Assembly (NCBI RefSeq): GCF_000203815.1
Contig: NW_004457695.1
Span: 1,858,054-1,922,053 of the forward strand
DNA length: 64,000 bases
From: Cavenderia fasciculata
Lineage: Eukaryota > Evosea > Eumycetozoa > Acytosteliales > Cavenderiaceae
Direction: 5' to 3'
Shown in pieces: positions 11,547-24,095 of the stretch. The notes under the pieces were generated by a model, which saw only the letters and a list, made by a program, of their open reading frames with translations, had not been told where the DNA came from and did no database searches. A program made the position numbers and the translations under genes. The first letter of the stretch is position 1. Each line of letters starts with the position of its first letter.

Positions 11547-13790
11547 TTTACTGTCGTTTTAATCTATTGTCTTTTTAGAATTAATCCTCTTGTTTATATA
11601 TTCTCTATTGTTTGATTGTTATTTTTGATTGTAATGTTTGATTGATTGTGATTGACTGATTGATTATGATTGATTGTCAAATAAGTTTCTCCACACTTAT
11701 ATGAATGGTTTGATTTGATTGGATAACCACCAAAAGATTGTCAGATGAGAGAGAAACAACAGATCAATCCGTCTGTCCGAACCGAATCACACACACAAAT
11801 CCAATAATAAAAGATTTCTCAATCTCTTTTTCTTTCTTTCTCTATTTAATCTATCCAACTCTCTCTCTCTTGTTGTTGGGGATATGATTATTATTATTGA
11901 AAGTTTATTCTTTTTTTTGTTTTGATACTACCAACTACTAATGTACTATATATAAAAGGAAGATGAGAGGTTAATATAAATATATTTATACAGGTTAAAT
12001 GAAGAAGAAAGGTGAGGAGAGGAGAACATAAATATAACAATAAAGGAAAGAAGAAGAAGAGTGATTTTTAAAAAAAGCGTGTCTAATATGATAGGTGGGG
12101 GGTAGTGTGAGCAATTAAATATATATAGATAGAGTTATTATCTCTATAGATTCATTGAAACAACAATAACAATAACAATAACAAGAACAAGGATAATGAT
12201 ATTATCACAGTGATGTATAATTTTATATTTACATAAATATATATATTATATATATATCTTCGATTCAGTCGATTGAAAATAATGCAAATGTTTGTTTCCT
12301 TTCTCTCTTTTTTTCGAGCAATATAAATTAATTTTTGGAAAAGAAAGAAAAGAAAGAAAGAAGTAAACAACAAGATAAGAAGCTATGAGCGAACTTTTAC
12401 TCTACTCTACCACTATTATTATATCATCATCATTCATTCTTTAAGTACCCTAATAGAAATATTTGTTTTTTTTTTTAATATTATTTAATGATGAGATGGT
12501 ACTAGTAGTGGTGAAGTGAGGTGAAGTGGAGAGTCGTGAAAGGAAAGGGGTGTCTCCACGATAAAGATAAAGATGATGAAGTTATTATAACTCCTCTAGT
12601 TGATTGAAACAAAAGAGAGACGTGGAGTTTGCTTTGTTTTTGTGTTGGTTGGCATAAACACTACTACTGATGGTTGTTGGAATATTCCTGTTTGCTGTAA
12701 TACTACACCTACTACTACTACTACTTCTACTATTGATTAAATGTGTCTGTCTACTTTATTATTATTATTAAATCTTGGTTGCAATGATACATAGAGTTTG
12801 GGAATTATAGAAAATAGAATATATATCTGGTGGGATACTATTATTGCAATTCTGAATGAAACACAATTTAATTGTTTGTTTGAAAGATCGTCGTCGTCGT
12901 CGTCACCGCCTTCGTCGTTGTCATCGTCGTTGTTTTAATATATTATAAGTATTGTGGTGGGAGACGGGTACTAACCCAGTTGGGGCTCGCTCAGTCTTTC
13001 TCCTTTCCTCTTAAACTTACTTTGTTGTTGTCTCTGGGGGATGATATAAAGTGGGTGTATTTTTCTTCTTACTGTCTTTCTGTTTCAACTTTTACTAAAA
13101 TCAATCACACACACAACACTATGTTATGCGATGTTGTTTAACCTACTATACTATGACTATGGTAAAGGCCAGGTGCTAGATATTTGTCGCAATTTCCAAG
13201 GAGGAATCTATTCGCCAAAGAAATATTATTTTTCAGTTCAGTAGTATAAAAATCTCATTTGAGTAAACGATGTCGATGTCGACAACCGATGGTTTGTATC
13301 TTCAAAAAAAAAATAAAAAATAAGATCTCAAGAAGAAGAATATTTCTACTCTATATTTTTGGTATTGTTTTTGATATATATTTACATGGTTGGTGTGTGA
13401 TTGATTTTATTATAAATTAATTAATTATTATAGGTAGACAGGCAGGGAAGGGATGTATGTATCCTTCTAAATATTAATATAACTTTTAGTTATAATATAA
13501 CCTTTTTTTTTTGGAATGGAAAAAATAAAATAAATAAATTTGGTATACTACACTAAGTTGAAGGATGAGAATGAGGATACATCTCTCTCTACCATCAAGG
13601 AAGGAGGGAAGGAAGGGTTGAATCTGTTTGTTGGTGACTAAAACATCATAATATGTTACTTTTAAAACTATAATTTACAACAAGAAAAAATATTTCTTTT
13701 TTTTTTTTGGCGTTAATGTTTGGATGGTCATTATTTTCTTTTCTTTCTTGTTGGTTGATCTTTTTTTTATATTATTCTCTACCATGATTA
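11547..13790. other. 2.2 kb gene-free spacer
   Basis: Region upstream of the CLC gene and downstream of the winged-helix-like gene, both on the minus strand. It is low complexity with many AT runs, a CGT-triplet stretch at about 12888-12930 and pyrimidine-rich blocks. No convincing open frame, splice-linked exon or RNA gene was seen on either strand. Confidence 0.5.
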
Positions 13791-14327
13791 TTAGGAGTTA
13801 TTTAAAAGGAAATTGATATTTTGTGATTTCTCGTCTACAGTTGTTGAATTCGCATTATTATTTTGGTTATTATTGTAGGCCTTTTGTTGAATTTTTAGTA
13901 AAGCTATTTGATTATCATCTTCACCGCCACCACCACTAAATAATGATGGGGAGGGACTTTTTGATGATGACGTCGATTGATTAAAAACATAATCTTGTTG
14001 AATATTATTATTATTATTATTATTTGATTGTTGGAGTAAAGGAGAAACAGTTCTAGAACTTGAAGAGGTTATTGTTTCATTTAAAATGGGTGGGGAAAGA
14101 GGCTGAGGACTCTTTCTAACAAATTGTTGTTGTTGTTGGGGTTTTGAAAGGAGAGAGTCATTGCAATGTAATGAGGGATCAGCCATTGCCTCTGGTTGAT
14201 CAGGTGATGCAAGAGTATCCAATGCACGTGACCAACTACCAAGATGAATCTTATTATCAGGTTTCAAATCATCGCTTGGGCGGTTAAGATTTGCAACAAT
14301 TGATTTATGATTATTTTTTGGAGCTGA

Positions 14328-14358
<31 letters not shown>

Positions 14359-14959
14359 GAGTTGTTTTGAAGTAATGAAGTATTAATACGGTTATTATTA
14401 TTATTATTGTTATTATTATTATTTGATTCATAAGAATTGTTATATTCATGTTGTTTTGGAGAAGAAGATTGATTCTGTTGGTTTGATGATGATGATGATA
14501 AAGGTGGTGATTGATTAGAATGTCCATGATGATGTTGTAAATGTTGAGCAGCTTGTTGTTGTAATTGTTGGTGATGTTGTACTTGTTGTTGGTGCATTTT
14601 GGTAAAGAATTCGTCCATCTTGAGTCGATAGTCTGACATGTCTTTGGCCATGTTTGTCTCTATTCTGTCTAATCGCGAACAGAGATTGCTCACAGTGTCG
14701 TACAATTGCTTGATGATATTGTTGGTGCTGGCAGTCGATGAAATGGGACTATTGCAAGCATTGCTTACACCAGCACCACCATTAGACTGACCCCTACCAA
14801 CAAGTGCGGTGGGAGTAGATCCTCCAAAGTTCACCTTTGGTGATGATGGATGTAAATGTGTGCCATATACACTTGTCGATGACGACGACGATGACGATGT
14901 TGAATTATTTGGTCTTAAACTATTTGGTGTATTAAATTTGTTTATACCAATATTAAAAG

Positions 14960-15045
<86 letters not shown>

Positions 15046-16582
15046 GAATTAGTATTGATTGGACTAAGTGGTATGTTTGATGATGACCCATTTTGATGAT
15101 TGCCATTGCTAAAACCAATGTTTCCATTATTATGATTATTATTATTATTATTATTGATACCATTACCACTACTTCCAAGTCCATCAGAGTTGGTAGGAGA
15201 TGAAGAGTTTGAAGAAGATGTGGGGGAAGGGGTGACCATGGTGGGAGTGGTTGGAATGTCCACATGGATTCTTGGTTTTTTCAAACTGATAGCAGCTTGT
15301 TGCTGCCTTCCAATAGTTTGAGGAGTATCTTCGTCGTCGTCATCTTCGTCTTCGTATGGACGTTTTTGGATCACCGAGTTTTCCTCAAAGTTGTAATCCA
15401 TATCTTCGCGGTCCGAATGACTACCACCCATATTGGATCCTTGGATGACATCTTCAAGTTCAGCAGGTTTACTTGATGTCCAAGGATTAGTGTACGATTT
15501 CAATTTCCAATATCCATTACAACCCAATTTTTGAATACCAGATGTAAATACTTTAGAATGTGATAATGCATCCTAGACACAAAACAAAAATAATTTAATC
15601 AATATTAAGTTTAGTTTTCATTCAATGATGTCTTTTATACTACTAGATAAATACTTGAATCTGTTTTTTCCATTTATGTGATCTATTTTTCTTTGGACAA
15701 AGAATATCCCAATGACACAAGACATAGTTATAGACATCACGTTTTAATGAAAAGAATTCTTGTTGATTATGTTGTTCTTTAAGTGAATAAAACACAACCC
15801 ATAAGATTGTAGCCCTAAAATATGTTAAAATATGTAATAGTGAGTACCAACGTAATATGTCTGCATGTAATGAATGAATGATTTGTTTACCATGATGATT
15901 TTGGAGTAAGACATTGAGGAGAATCTTTTTTACAAAGATCACAAATTTTGCCAACTTTCGAAGCATCGCATCCACTGCCTCCTACACCTGGTGATGATTC
16001 GTAGACTTCGCGTGGGTGCATCGACGACGGGGTAGATGTAGTTGAAGAAGATGACAATGACGAAGACATTAAAGACGACGAGGTTGACATTGGTGATGAA
16101 GTCGTTGATGGTGACGATATAGGTAAAGGGGGAGGATACAATGGTGATGGGTAATGTGGTGATGGTGATAATGTATTTAATACCAATGGACTATGATATC
16201 CAAGTGATGTAGAGTTAAATTGTTGTTGTTGTTGCTGTTGTTGTAAATAATGTTGTTGATGTTGATGTTGTTTTAATTGTTGGTGTTGTTGTTGTTGATG
16301 TTGTTGTTGTTGCTGTTGAACGACTACGGAAGGAGGAGGTTGTTGAAAAGTGTAATTATTACTGTTTGTGAACGAAGAAGTATTCGTCGGTAAAGGAGAT
16401 GATGGTGGTTGAGGTGAAGAAACAGGGGAACTCGATGTTGAAGGAGTTGTCGTCGTTGATGATGTTGATGATGAAGATGAAGAAGAATGAATACTACCCA
16501 ATGATGTTTGGGAAGATGAGGAGGAGGACTGCAAAGTTGTTGTAATTGGTTGTTGTTGTAGTCTTATTGATCGATGATCCAT
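13791..16582 (-). CDS. Large poly-Gln/Asn/Ser protein with winged-helix (forkhead-like) segment; candidate transcription regulator
   Basis: Exons on the minus strand are 16582-15891, 15814-15655 and 15572-13791 (877 aa). Phases join to give one continuous protein. Residues 1-215 are Ser/Thr/Pro/Gln-rich. A short Cys cluster (CDASKVGKICDLCKKDSPQC) follows, then a compact conserved-looking segment of about 90 residues: ILWVVFYSLKEQ, REVYNYVL-like helix, CHWDILCPKKNRSHKWKKQ, IQDALSHSKVFTSGIQKLG and GYWKLKSYTNPW. The W..(9)..ALS.S..F...G..YWKL spacing resembles the recognition-helix and wing region of forkhead/H1-type winged helices. I infer DNA binding, with moderate doubt. The rest is disordered, with a run of about 28 Gln, poly-Asn tracts and a possible coiled coil (IKQLYDTVSNLCSRLDRIE). 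Long spacers on both sides fit a developmentally controlled regulator. Confidence 0.7.
14961..15045. repeat. (TTG/CAA)n tract encoding about 28 consecutive Gln
   Basis: An almost uninterrupted TTG triplet run on the plus strand, CAA on the gene strand. It lies inside the winged-helix-like protein and is the longest pure Gln run in the window. Confidence 0.95.
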
Positions 16583-16694
16583 TCATTATTCTACAATAAT
16601 GAAAAAAGAAAAGGAAAGGAAAAGTAATAGGAAAAGAAAAGTAATAATGTGAATAAATTAATTTCTTCTTTTAGTTTTAAATTTTGGTACTTTT

Positions 16695-16695
<1 letters not shown>

Positions 16696-16765
<70 letters not shown>
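16696..16765. repeat. (ATT)n microsatellite
   Basis: About 23 uninterrupted ATT triplets, some 115 bp upstream of the winged-helix-like gene's start. Confidence 0.95.
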
Positions 16766-16766
<1 letters not shown>

Positions 16767-17399
16767 TCTTCTTCTTGTTATGTGCTAGGTCTATCTATCT
16801 ATCTATCTACGTGATGCACCCACATATATAATATATATAGTATATAATATATAATTTATATAAATTAACAACAACCAACAAACAAGGTACAACAAATACA
16901 AAATAAGCGCAGGTGACTGCTAATTTTCTGTTTTAATTAATTAGGGGGTGGTGGTGTTGATGGTAGATCGTGAGATGAGTGGTAGTAGTGGTTGTGGGAA
17001 GTGAGTAAGTGTCAGCTGGCACTTCTTCTTGATGTTGTTAATTAAAACAACTACCTCCTGTATGTCTGTGTGTGTATGTGTGTCAGCTGATGACGGTGGA
17101 TGATGATGTGGTTGGTTGATGAACGAATCGGTCGTTCAGTTCAGTTCAGTTCAGATGATTGCATTAATTAATTAATTAATCAATTAATTTCTATGTCTAT
17201 TATCTATTACTACTATTACTATTACTATTACTATTATTGGTTTGTTTTTGTTTTACAGTAATGCTATCTACCCAAGTCAAAGTCTATAGTACGATCTATG
17301 TTTGTCTGTATGTATGTATCTCTCTTTGTTTTTCTTATTATGATTATTAATGACACGAAAAATGGTAGTGGTGTGAGAGATGATGAATTTTGGTTTGAC

Positions 17400-17580
17400 A
17401 AAAAAATCAAAAATAAAGAGTTCGATCGCGCAAAACAAACAATTGTGCCGTAATGCGAAAGTGGGTGATGTCGTGCCCGAAGCCGGCATGCGCAAAAAAT
17501 CAACGTTGATTGCATGCGCTGCGTCACTTTTCTTTTCCCTGGATAATAATGTCGTCCACGTATTTCGACCGTTGTCGTCA
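17400..17580. other. GC-rich, high-complexity island in gene-free DNA
   Basis: Against a strongly AT-rich background this stretch is near-balanced in GC, with several CG dinucleotides and no simple repeats. Its core (17486-17519) is a symmetric arrangement: GCATGCGC, a short A run, the perfect palindrome AATCAACGTTGATT (17498-17511), then GCATGCGC again. No credible protein frame is seen, so it is better explained as a protein-binding element or structured RNA than as a gene. Confidence 0.5.
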
Positions 17581-20039
17581 AGAATCACACCCATACATTA
17601 CATGATATCTATTTATCTATTTTCTAATCTGATTTTTGAAATCCATTCTTTCTTTAAATAATATAGTATGTATAGGGGTATAGGAAAAGAATCTACAAAC
17701 AACTGTTATTATAAAGTGTCATGACAAATTATGGATTGTTATTTACGCTGAGATGGATGTAAACAGAGGGGGTTGGTTGGTCGAGAGGCTCGAACAAAAG
17801 GAAATGGGTATACCAATCGGGGGTTGAATCAATGTCAGTTCATTGGTGACATTCACACTTGTCTTGGAGAAATATATATATATGATTGATTATTATATTT
17901 TTTTTTTTGGATAGCTGTCTTTTTTTTTTATCTCTTTCTTTCTCTTTGCTTGGAAATAATTATTATTATTATTGTTGGTTGTTTGTATGTATGTATGTAT
18001 GTATGTATGAAATAATTGTGATGTTGTTGCGGATTTGAATTATACGTATAGTGACTGACTACTAGTAGTATGCTCGCTACGACTTACTACGTCGTAGTGG
18101 AAAAGAAGAAAGAAAAGAAAGGGGGAGATGGAAAACACAGCACAGTAGAAGTGGGTGGTTATATCTATATTGTTGTTGTACAATAACAAAGAAAATGGAT
18201 AATAATGATGAATATTATTATTATTATTATTATTATTTGATTATTATTGGATTTTTGGTATAGGGTCACAAAATAGAAACAAAAAGGAAGAAGAAGAGGA
18301 ATCAATCAATAATCAATAATCAATCATCATCATCATCATCAATCCAATCTTGAGGAAAAGGGGAAGATAGAAGAAATAAAAGAGCTAAGCTAGATTTGAT
18401 TTGAAATTTTTAGAGGGAGAGCAAGCAGGCACTAACAACTGGTATATAACAGTGTGTTGTGTGTGGTAATGGTGATGGTGGGTGCTGCCACCTATGCAAC
18501 CCACCAATCTGCTGATGATTCTGATTAAATATTACGCCTACTGCTCTAGTTAAACTGTCATTCACTACTTTCTTGAGTGGAAGATTGATTGATGGTGGTA
18601 GTAGTAGTACTACTGTTATTGGTGTTGTGGTGGATAGATGGGTGGGGGAATGGATTGTAGTATGGCAGGCAATAGCAAACTTTAATTATTTCTATTGTCA
18701 ACGTCGACAGCGATATCGCGCATTGGATAGGGAGAACGAGAAGGCACATTACTCGGATGGGAGGACGGGAGGGAGCGTTCCCATATATATATTCTCTACC
18801 TTACCCTTGCCCCCTCATACTCCAAGTAAAACATGCTAGTCAAACAAATGTTTAGTTATCACACCCAGCCACCCAACCACCCATTCACCACATTGCAGTG
18901 CAGTACAGTGCAATCATTATAATGGTTTGGTTTGGTTTGGTTGGATGAGCTGGATGAGATGGTGGTAAAATCTACAACACCGTTAGAGATTTGATGGAAG
19001 CGATGTCGTATAGTATAGTATAGTACTCTCTCCTCCCTACTTTTGCTTTTAATATTCAAACTTCCAGTTTTTTTTTCTCTCTTTCTTTCGCTCTCTCTGT
19101 CTCTCTCTTACCTTTGGTTCCCTTTGTTGGGTATATGGATCGCACGCAGTGGTTGGTTGGTTAGTTGGTATAGATGTATATATATGGTACTGGCAATAAA
19201 TGGATATGGATACGGTGCTGGATATGGCGACTGGTTTTTAAAAATGAAGTTAGAGTTAGAACTAAAGATGAGGCTATATTTAAATTGGATTGATGGTTAT
19301 TATGGATAGATGTATGGATAAAACAACAACAACAATTTAAATTTGGTTGGATAGATGTATGTAAAGATTATAGGTTGAGTTGATAAATTAATATTTAAAT
19401 ACTTGTCACTGATCCTCCTCGTCTTCTTCCCGCTGCTACTACTACTAACTACTACAATTTAATTAATTAATTTACATGGATGGAGATCTATAGCCAAGCT
19501 CGGTACCAACCATCTTTCGTTCATTCATTCATTAAATTCCTTTAAATGACTAAATAAAGTGGATCAAGTAGATAGACAGACAATCAACTCAATACAGTAT
19601 TATTGATCTATCATTCTCTTTTCTCTTCTCTAGTTTGTTGAGATATAAATCATGATGATAACCCCTTCACAAATCCTATGTGAGGAACACACAAGAGAGA
19701 TGATGGATGAGATACATGCGATTCCACTTTTATAAAATCGTATTGGACTGGTGTTGTTTGAGGAGGATAGTATCTAGATCTCGGTTGACAAGTGCCAATC
19801 ATGCATGATTATTCAATCATTATAACACACGGTCATGTGCATGTGATCATATATGATATAATATGGTTTATTATATATTTATACTATTGATGACACATAC
19901 AGATTTAATCTTGGTTACCTCTTAGGACTTAGTTGTACGCGTTGATATGAAATTTTGAAAGAGATAGGCAGATAAATAGATAGATAGATAGATAGTTGAG
20001 AGGGAAAAAGGAAGAAGAAGAAGAAGAAGATGAAGATGA

Positions 20040-20480
20040 GTATGAGATGTTGTTTGAAACAAGCCCGATTAGTTGAGTTGGTGGTGAGGTGAGGAGACTC
20101 CTCGCATAAACACCCAAGACACCCACCACTCAATCGATTGTCCTTTGCATTGTCAAAGAGGTATTCTTTTGCGGAATACGACTGGGTTACAGATTCATCT
20201 TGAACACGACTTGTTTGGGTTGGTGCGATCAAATGATGGTACGCCCTACCCCTTCCCTGCTCCTCATGATGAGTTTAAGCACTCTCGGCCACGAAATCCG
20301 CACCCATGAGATGCGCTTCTCAAAACGGGTAAAAACAAGTTGAATTGATGGTTACTTACCGAATCTCAGATTAAAATGGATTCTTTAAAAGAGGCGATCG
20401 GTGAACTTTCGTTTAATTACAATAAAATTGTGGATGGACAAGGATGGAATCCACTTCGCAAAACTATTTGTTTTTTTTTC
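20040..20480. other. High-complexity island with coding-like short frame
   Basis: This block departs from the surrounding simple sequence. On the plus strand an AAAATG at 20376 opens a 35-codon frame, starting MDSLKEAIGELSFNYNK and continuing IVDGQGWNPLRKT, that ends in a T-run. Its composition looks coding rather than repetitive. Just upstream another short plus frame (about 20234-20343) and an opposite-strand frame also look non-random. I could not link them by splice sites or assign a family. It may be an orphan exon, a decayed gene or insertion, or a small peptide gene. Confidence 0.35.
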
Positions 20481-22223
20481 TAAACCCGATCAGAAATGAA
20501 GAGATACAATACACAAACAACTAAAAATGCTCTACTCCTCTACTCTCCTATAATCTCTCAATGTCACATAAAATATCTAAAAGATACTACAATACTCACT
20601 CATCACAAGCAGTTAAAGCTAGAAGATGAGATGGATGATATTATTATTATTATTATGATTGTGAAGGGTAATGAAATTTCATATGAATGCATTCATTCTA
20701 AAGAAAGATGGACAGACTACAATGTATTCGTATCGACAAAGAATTGAGAATTATCGTTGTGCTATCTATTCTTCTTTGTAAGTCGTTCTAGTTGCCCATT
20801 ATATACTACTTGATGCGTGTTGTACATCCAACTCTAAAGTACAGTACTGCAACACAGCACTCTCTACAACTCATATGACATAGTGTAGTAAGTTAACAAA
20901 CTATAGAGTGATCAAAGCATCACGTGACCTTCTTCCTAAACTTGGATTACTAATCCATTCCATTTCATATTAGTATGACAGCACTCACACACACAAACAG
21001 ATAATGAATGGATATTAAGAATTAATCTAGAGGTGGGTTATTATTATTGTTATTATTATGCCCCACTACAAGTAATACGTAGAATGCATCGTCATCTGAA
21101 TTGGTTAAGAATTCTTGATTGATTGATTGATTTCATTCTAATTACAACGACGATACAACATGATAAGAGTAAGAGAGTAAGAGTAAGAAGAGAGAGAGAA
21201 AAAATCAGATGAGATGGTTTGGTTCTGGAAAAAAAAAGAGGGAGAAATTGTTAACATGTGTTTCCAAAAATACTCTATTCATTCATTACCTCTACTAGTA
21301 CTACAATGACTCATTCCAATTCACACTCATCCTCCCCCTAAAAAACAAACAATCAATCAATCAATCTGAACAACAACAACAACAACAAACAAACAAACAA
21401 ACAAACACTAATCCAACCCCCCAACAAAAACAAACAAACAAACAAACAACACCAACAAAGATATATAATGAAAAATCAGAGTGGTACTATAGTGATTTCG
21501 CACACTTTTATCCTGTTTCATCTTTATCCTACTATTACTCCATCTACAACAAATTTATTTCAAACCACTCACTCTCTGCGACTCACACAAATAATGTGAT
21601 TGTTGATGATCACACGATACAGTGGGCTGCTATAGTGATTCAAAAAGAAGAAGATCAACAACAAACACTGCCAAAAAGTATACTGATGAATCAAAATTCA
21701 CACACACCCCATACAATGCAATCAATGTATCTAAACACTATTGGCACACACACACACAACACACATTTCTGTTTTGGATGCATATGATTTTGATTTTGAT
21801 TTTCATTATATATCCATTAGATAAGTACTGCTCCTGCAACGAGTCATGCATATGTTATCGTGGTATGGGTGCCATGAAAAGAGATGAATTGTTACCAATA
21901 CAAACAAGAGGAAGAGTAGAGTAGAGTAGAGTAGGTTGATTATACTACTACTACTACTGAAACACATTGAAAATTTATTGCAACAGCAACTAGTGAACAT
22001 TAACAAAAATACCAAGAGAGAGAAGGGGGTATGATATATATCAAACCCTATTGATTTGGTCACTGAATGCAATATCATCATCAATATTTTTTTAATTAAT
22101 AATTTTGCATTGTACACAATCAGCAACAACAAACAAGAGGATCATATTAATAATCAGTTCAACAACAACATTCAAATCATTTCATTTTCGATAGTAATAA
22201 TTAATTAACTTAGGAATACTTAC

Positions 22224-22231
22224 TATATATA
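22224..22231 (+). promoter_or_regulatory. Possible TATA element of the FOLN-protein gene
   Basis: TATATATA about 95 bp before the start codon at 22327, followed by AT-rich leader and an A-run directly before the ATG. It fits dictyostelid promoters, but such strings are common here, so it is only a candidate. Confidence 0.3.
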
Positions 22232-22326
22232 CAAAGTAAAAAGTAACTTTTATTATTATTGTTAGATTCAAATCACAAACCAACCGAACCTTATTATTTG
22301 TAAAACAAAAAAAAAAAACAACAAAA

Positions 22327-24095
22327 ATGAGGATGATATTAGCTTTAATGCTTATATATTTCACAGCCAACGCGCTGGCTTGGGCTGATGGTAAGTTAAA
22401 ATATAAACAAATTATAAATAATAATAAGAATATTCTCTCTTTCTGGAAAATAATACTAAAACACTTTTTCCTTTTTCCACTTTTTTTTCTCCTTTCCTAT
22501 TTTTAGATTGTGCTTCGATCACAAATGTTGATCAATGCAAGAATAACCCATCGTGTATTTCGCTGTCATATTTGACCTGTTGTGGTAAACAAGTCGACTA
22601 TTGTGTACAGAATACTGGCAATTGTCAGACCAACGTCCACTGTATGCAAACGCTCACCAAGCAAGCAGACAATGTTGCCGAGTTTTGGAATAGCTGTCCA
22701 CCAGCCAACGTACACTGGATTCCATACACCCCACAAAACTCAACCTGCGACCAATTGAGATGTGAAGCTCAAGGCGCAACCTGCGAATGGATCACTCCAT
22801 CATGCCCAGGTACCAGCTGTTGCCCAACCTATGCTCGTTGCACTGGTGGTTCATCGGGATCATCGGGATCATCGGGATCATCGGGCTCATCGGGCTCATC
22901 CGGCTCATCCGGCTCATCTGGATCATCTGGATCTTCGACTGGCCAATCATGTTCAAACACTCTATGCCCACCAAATACCAACTGTCAATTGTGGGACGGT
23001 AAGCCCGTTTGTGTAGCCGGCTCATCTGGCTCATCCACTTCCGGCTCATCTGGCTCATCCACTTCCGGCTCATCTGGTTCATCGACTGGCGACGCCTGTC
23101 AAGGCAAGCACTGCCCAGACGGATTCTACTGCTCTTCTCAAAGCGGCCAAGCTGTCTGCTGGCCAGGACACCCCACCAACCCACCCACCCATCCACCAAC
23201 CAGACCACCTGGAAACGACTGCGAGGACATTGACGACCCATGGAAGTGCAACGGACACCACCGTGAAGGCGAACATGAAGGTTGGGGAGGTCACGACCAC
23301 CGTGAAGGCGAACATGAAGGTTGGGATCGCGGAGGTCGCGACCACCGTGAAGGCGAACATGAAGGTTGGGATCGCGGAGGCCACGACCACTGGGAGAACA
23401 ACAAGAGATGCAGATGGTTGAAGTTCAAGGACTGCTGCGGCAAGGAAAAGGGCTTCTGTGTCAGCACATTCGGCAAGGACTGCAAGGTTCCAAACCCAAC
23501 ATGCGCCAAGGAGGAAGGTACCGGCAGAATCTTTGATCTCTGGTCGTGCTGCAAGCCAATCAAGGGCTTCGACTACCACAAGCCACACAACGTCTCATGT
23601 CACGAGCTCCAATGCGAGAAGCAAGGTAAGCACTGTGTCTGGGGTCAAGACCACCACTGCACCAGCAGATGTTGTCCACCATCTGCCAAGTGTATCGGTC
23701 CACACACCACCTCGGCCTCGACCACTGCCACCACCACCTGCTCGACCACCGCCTCGACCACCGCCACCACCACCGCCTCTACCACTGCTGATCCAACCGG
23801 TCGTCCAACATCTGGCTGGCCAACTGGTCATCCAACATCTGGCTGGCCAACTGGTCGTCCAACATCTGGCTGGCCAACTGGTCGTCCAACATCTGGCTGG
23901 CCAACTGGTCGTCCAACCTCTGGTTTCCCAACCTCTGGGTGGCCAACAGGTCATCCAACCTCTGGTTTCCCAACCTCTATCGCTCCAACCTCTGGATTCA
24001 TCACCCGTGCTCCATCATCTGGTGCCTGGACCGGTGACGACTGGACTGAAGATAGTGATGATGAACCAATTTTCACCCTTGGAGGTGGATGGTAA
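22327..24095 (+). CDS. Secreted spore-coat/matrix-like protein with FOLN-type Cys motifs
   Basis: Exons are 22327-22390 and 22507-24095 (550 aa). The first exon encodes a signal peptide (MRMILALMLIYFTANALA). The mature protein has a duplicated Cys-rich unit: LTCCGKQVDYCVQNTG to CCPTYARC, and again KDCCGKEKGFCVSTFG to CCPPSAKC. Each unit ends in a similar C-D/H-x-L-x-C-E-x-Q-G motif. Between the units are two follistatin-like (FOLN) motifs, SCSNTLCPPNTNC...C and ACQGKHCPDGFYC...C, typical of dictyostelid spore-coat and matrix proteins such as SP96- and SP70-like proteins. Three repeat blocks are present: Ser-Gly-Ser linkers (about 22848-22938, again 23023-23090), His/Glu/Gly/Trp repeats (about 23262-23395) and PTSGWPTGRP repeats (about 23800-23990). 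Coding GC is clearly above its surroundings, as expected of a strongly expressed gene. Extracellular matrix or coat function is inferred. Confidence 0.85.
23262..23395 (+). repeat. His/Glu/Gly/Trp in-frame repeats
   Basis: Three near-identical copies of a unit reading HREGEHEGW plus a Gly/Asp/Arg spacer, the nucleotide copies almost identical, suggesting recent expansion. His-rich extracellular repeats can bind metals; that is inference. Confidence 0.85.
23800..23990 (+). repeat. PTSGWPTGRP in-frame repeats
   Basis: Five or so 30-nt units encoding PTSGWPTGRP or PTSGWPTGHP, followed by degenerate PTSGFPTSGW units. This Pro/Thr/Ser-rich block is a likely O-glycosylated spacer of a secreted protein. 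Confidence 0.9.

Larger units (their letters stand above)
16583..22326. other. 5.7 kb gene-poor tract between two divergent genes
   Basis: The divergent spacer between the winged-helix-like gene (minus) and the secreted FOLN gene (plus). It is mostly simple sequence: ATT runs, GTATGTAT runs near 17985-18010, and CA-rich and AC-rich blocks near 21360-21440 and 21740-21775. Embedded in it are higher-complexity islands listed separately. No multi-exon gene could be built on either strand. Short open frames are mostly repeat translations. For a dictyostelid, spacing of this size is unusual and suggests regulatory DNA or unannotated non-coding transcripts. Confidence 0.5.

Noticed and set aside
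17264-17594. Overlapping ~105-codon minus-strand frames in the GC-rich island
   Set aside because: Two different frames are open equally and both run into simple sequence; no start context or splice signals.
19915-20232. 105-codon minus-strand frame
   Set aside because: Half of it is a translated GAA/GATA repeat (poly-Phe/Ile). The non-repetitive half is reported only as part of the 20040-20480 island.
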